The position numbers were made by a program, and so were the translations under genes. Below, piece after piece: positions 12,312 through 13,536 of a DNA stretch of 13,536 bases. Source of the DNA: JBCBZH01 sp039815415 (GTDB lineage: Bacteria > Bacteroidota > Rhodothermia > Rhodothermales > Rubricoccaceae); contig JBCBZH010000097.1 of assembly GCA_039815415.1 (NCBI GenBank), positions 1-13,536 of the forward strand, in the 5' to 3' direction. Under the pieces are notes generated by a model, which made no database searches, was not told where the DNA came from, and saw only the letters and a program-made list of their open reading frames with translations. Position 1 is the stretch's first letter; every line of letters begins with the position of its first letter.

Positions 12312-13536
12312 GCGCCAGCGCGTCGGTCAGCTTCCGCACCAGCCCATCGAACGACCCGTTGGACATCACCAGCGCCAGGTCGCCCGTGCGTAGCTCTCCC
12401 ACGAGATCGGGCAGGAGCGCGTCGGCCGAGGCGTAGGCTCGAGCTGGCGTCCCGGAGTCTCGCACAGCTGCAGCGACCGTCTCAGCGTCCAGGAAGTCGG
12501 CAGGGTCGTCGTTGTGGCGGAGCGGGGGCGTGGAGAGAAAGAGCGCGTCGGCGGTCGCCAGCGCGTCGGCATAGGGCGTCTGGAAGGCCGCTCGGCGTGA
12601 GGAGTTGGAGCGCGGCTCGAAGACGGCCACGATGCGACGCCCCGGCCAGCGCTCGCGGACGCCCCGGATGGTGGCCTCCACGGCGGTCGGGTGGTGCGCG
12701 AAGTCATCGACCACCAGCACGCCGTCCGTATCCGCGACGACCTCCTGGCGGCGCTTCATGCCCTCGAACGTCGCCAACCCGTCGGCGACCTGTGTCGGGC
12801 TGGCGCCTGCATCGAGGGCGACGGCGGCGACCGCCAGCGCGTTGAGGGCGTTGTAGCGACCTCCGAGCGGCAGCTCGATGTCGGCAACCGCCTCGCCGTG
12901 GACGACGAGCGTGAACGTCTGGCCTCCGTCTCGGGGCGTCAGGTCGCGGGCGGCGATGTGGAACGTTTCTCCCCGGGGCTCACGGCCTTCTTCGCCGTAG
13001 AGGCGGACGCGCGCCCAGGTGCGCTTCGCCAGCTTGCGGACTTCCGCGTCCTCGCCGTTGAGGACCAGCAGGCCATCCGGTGGCGGCAGCGCGGCGAAGG
13101 CGTGGAAGGCGCGTTTGTATTCAGCCCAGTCGGCGTAGATGTCGGCGTGGTCGAACTCGAGACTGGTGACGATTGCCCGGTGGGGCCGGTAGAGGATCAT
13201 CTTCGGCCGCTTGTCGAAATACGCCGAGTCGTACTCGTCCCCTTCGATGGCGAACACCGTGCCGGTGCCGAGCCCGCTGGTCGCCTCCTCGCCCACCAGC
13301 ACGCCACCGACGAGAAAGCCGGGATCCAGACCGGCCGCTCGCAGCACGTGGACGAGCATTCCGGTTGTGGTCGTCTTGCCGTGTGTGCCTGCCACCACAG
13401 CGGGCTGGCGACGGCTCAGAAACAGGTGCGCCAGCGTCTCGGGGAGCGATGCCTGCGCCAGCCCGCGCTCGCGCGCCGCCGCAGCCTCGGGATGTGTGGG
13501 CGTGCAGGCCAAGCCGACCACCACGAGATCGGGTGC
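12301..13536 (-). CDS. mpl: UDP-N-acetylmuramate:L-alanyl-gamma-D-glutamyl-meso-diaminopimelate ligase, 5' truncated by the window edge
   Basis: About 411 C-terminal residues are present; the frame stays open to base 13536 (ALA-PRO-ASP-LEU then VVVGL), so the real start lies outside. The Mur-ligase ATP loop GTHGKTTTTG is near 13360-13392. The central block SLEFDHADIYAD, the DDFAHHPTAV motif (about 12687-12710) and EPRSNSSRR (about 12595-12620) distinguish Mpl from MurC, which has AHHPTE and other residues there. The enzyme joins recycled murein tripeptide to UDP-MurNAc in the cytoplasm, saving peptidoglycan peptide. The stop (TGA, complement of 12301-12303) lies inside the convergent Stv-like gene. 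A decayed copy of its last ~48 codons is at 10418-10560. It carries an exact copy of the window's motif at 12440-12449, at the point where the duplicated copy ends. Confidence 0.9.
   Translation of the reverse strand, partial: APDLVVVGLACTPTHPEAAAARERGLAQASLPETLAHLFLSRRQPAVVAGTHGKTTTTGMLVHVLRAAGLDPGFLVGGVLVGEEATSGLGTGTVFAIEGDEYDSAYFDKRPKMILYRPHRAIVTSLEFDHADIYADWAEYKRAFHAFAALPPPDGLLVLNGEDAEVRKLAKRTWARVRLYGEEGREPRGETFHIAARDLTPRDGGQTFTLVVHGEAVADIELPLGGRYNALNALAVAAVALDAGASPTQVADGLATFEGMKRRQEVVADTDGVLVVDDFAHHPTAVEATIRGVRERWPGRRIVAVFEPRSNSSRRAAFQTPYADALATADALFLSTPPLRHNDDPADFLDAETVAAAVRDSGTPARAYASADALLPDLVGELRTGDLALVMSNGSFDGLVRKLTDALAPTG
12305..12314 (+). repeat. Right direct repeat flanking the Stv-like gene
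   Basis: CCGGTAGGCG supplies the last Arg codon and TAG of the Stv-like gene and lies within the last codons of mpl. See the left partner at 11573-11582. Confidence 0.5.

Overview
The window looks like a chromosomal stretch of a high-GC marine bacterium of the Bacteroidota/Rhodothermota side (Rubricoccus/Rubrivirga-like). This is an inference from several signs. Two secreted proteins end in a type IX secretion (T9SS) sorting tail (FPNPVSE ... GLYTVRVST). The enoyl-ACP reductase has the Bacteroidota-style SQSPTKTTAG segment. Start codons generally lack Shine-Dalgarno sequences, and most genes are envelope housekeeping genes. No tRNA, rRNA, CRISPR array or transposase is visible.

Layout. 1-115: tail of signal peptidase I (lepB). 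177-1016: fabI. 1017-1232: a palindromic interspersed repeat. 1233-3142: a DoxX-type membrane protein overlapping an M1 aminopeptidase lipoprotein. 3335-4087: HAD phosphatase. 4158-5075: SH3b plus L,D-transpeptidase. 5333-7189: two adjacent NfeD-family membrane proteins, the first with a ClpP/SppA-type protease domain. 7307-8349: a lipoprotein with a TonB-C-like domain overlapping an ACT-domain protein. 8391-9477 (minus strand): a GNAT acetyltransferase and a RuvC-like nuclease. 9488-11579: two paralogous BsuPI-like/T9SS secreted proteins. 11607-12311: an Stv-like protein. 12301 to the window end (minus strand): mpl, a peptidoglycan-recycling ligase running off the edge. Much of the window serves the cell envelope: protein export, fatty-acid synthesis, lipoproteins, peptidoglycan cross-linking and recycling, and membrane-protein quality control.

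Two things stand out. First, the 10-mer CGCCAGCTCG (or its complement) occurs 18 times in 13.5 kb, where I estimate about 0.1 by chance. It lies in genes and between them, in both orientations, and twice as perfect inverted pairs able to form hairpins. It behaves like an uptake, Chi or HIP1-type genome signal or the core of a REP-like element. Second, the 9.4-12.45 kb region is a readable tandem duplication. The unit [promoter + T9SS gene + 3' end of mpl] is present twice. The first copy still carries a decayed piece of mpl (about 10418-10560), and the duplication joint falls on copies of the motif. The Stv-like gene sits exactly where the first copy has an 'empty site', flanked by a near-perfect 10-base direct repeat, so it appears to have been inserted after the duplication, or lost from the other copy.
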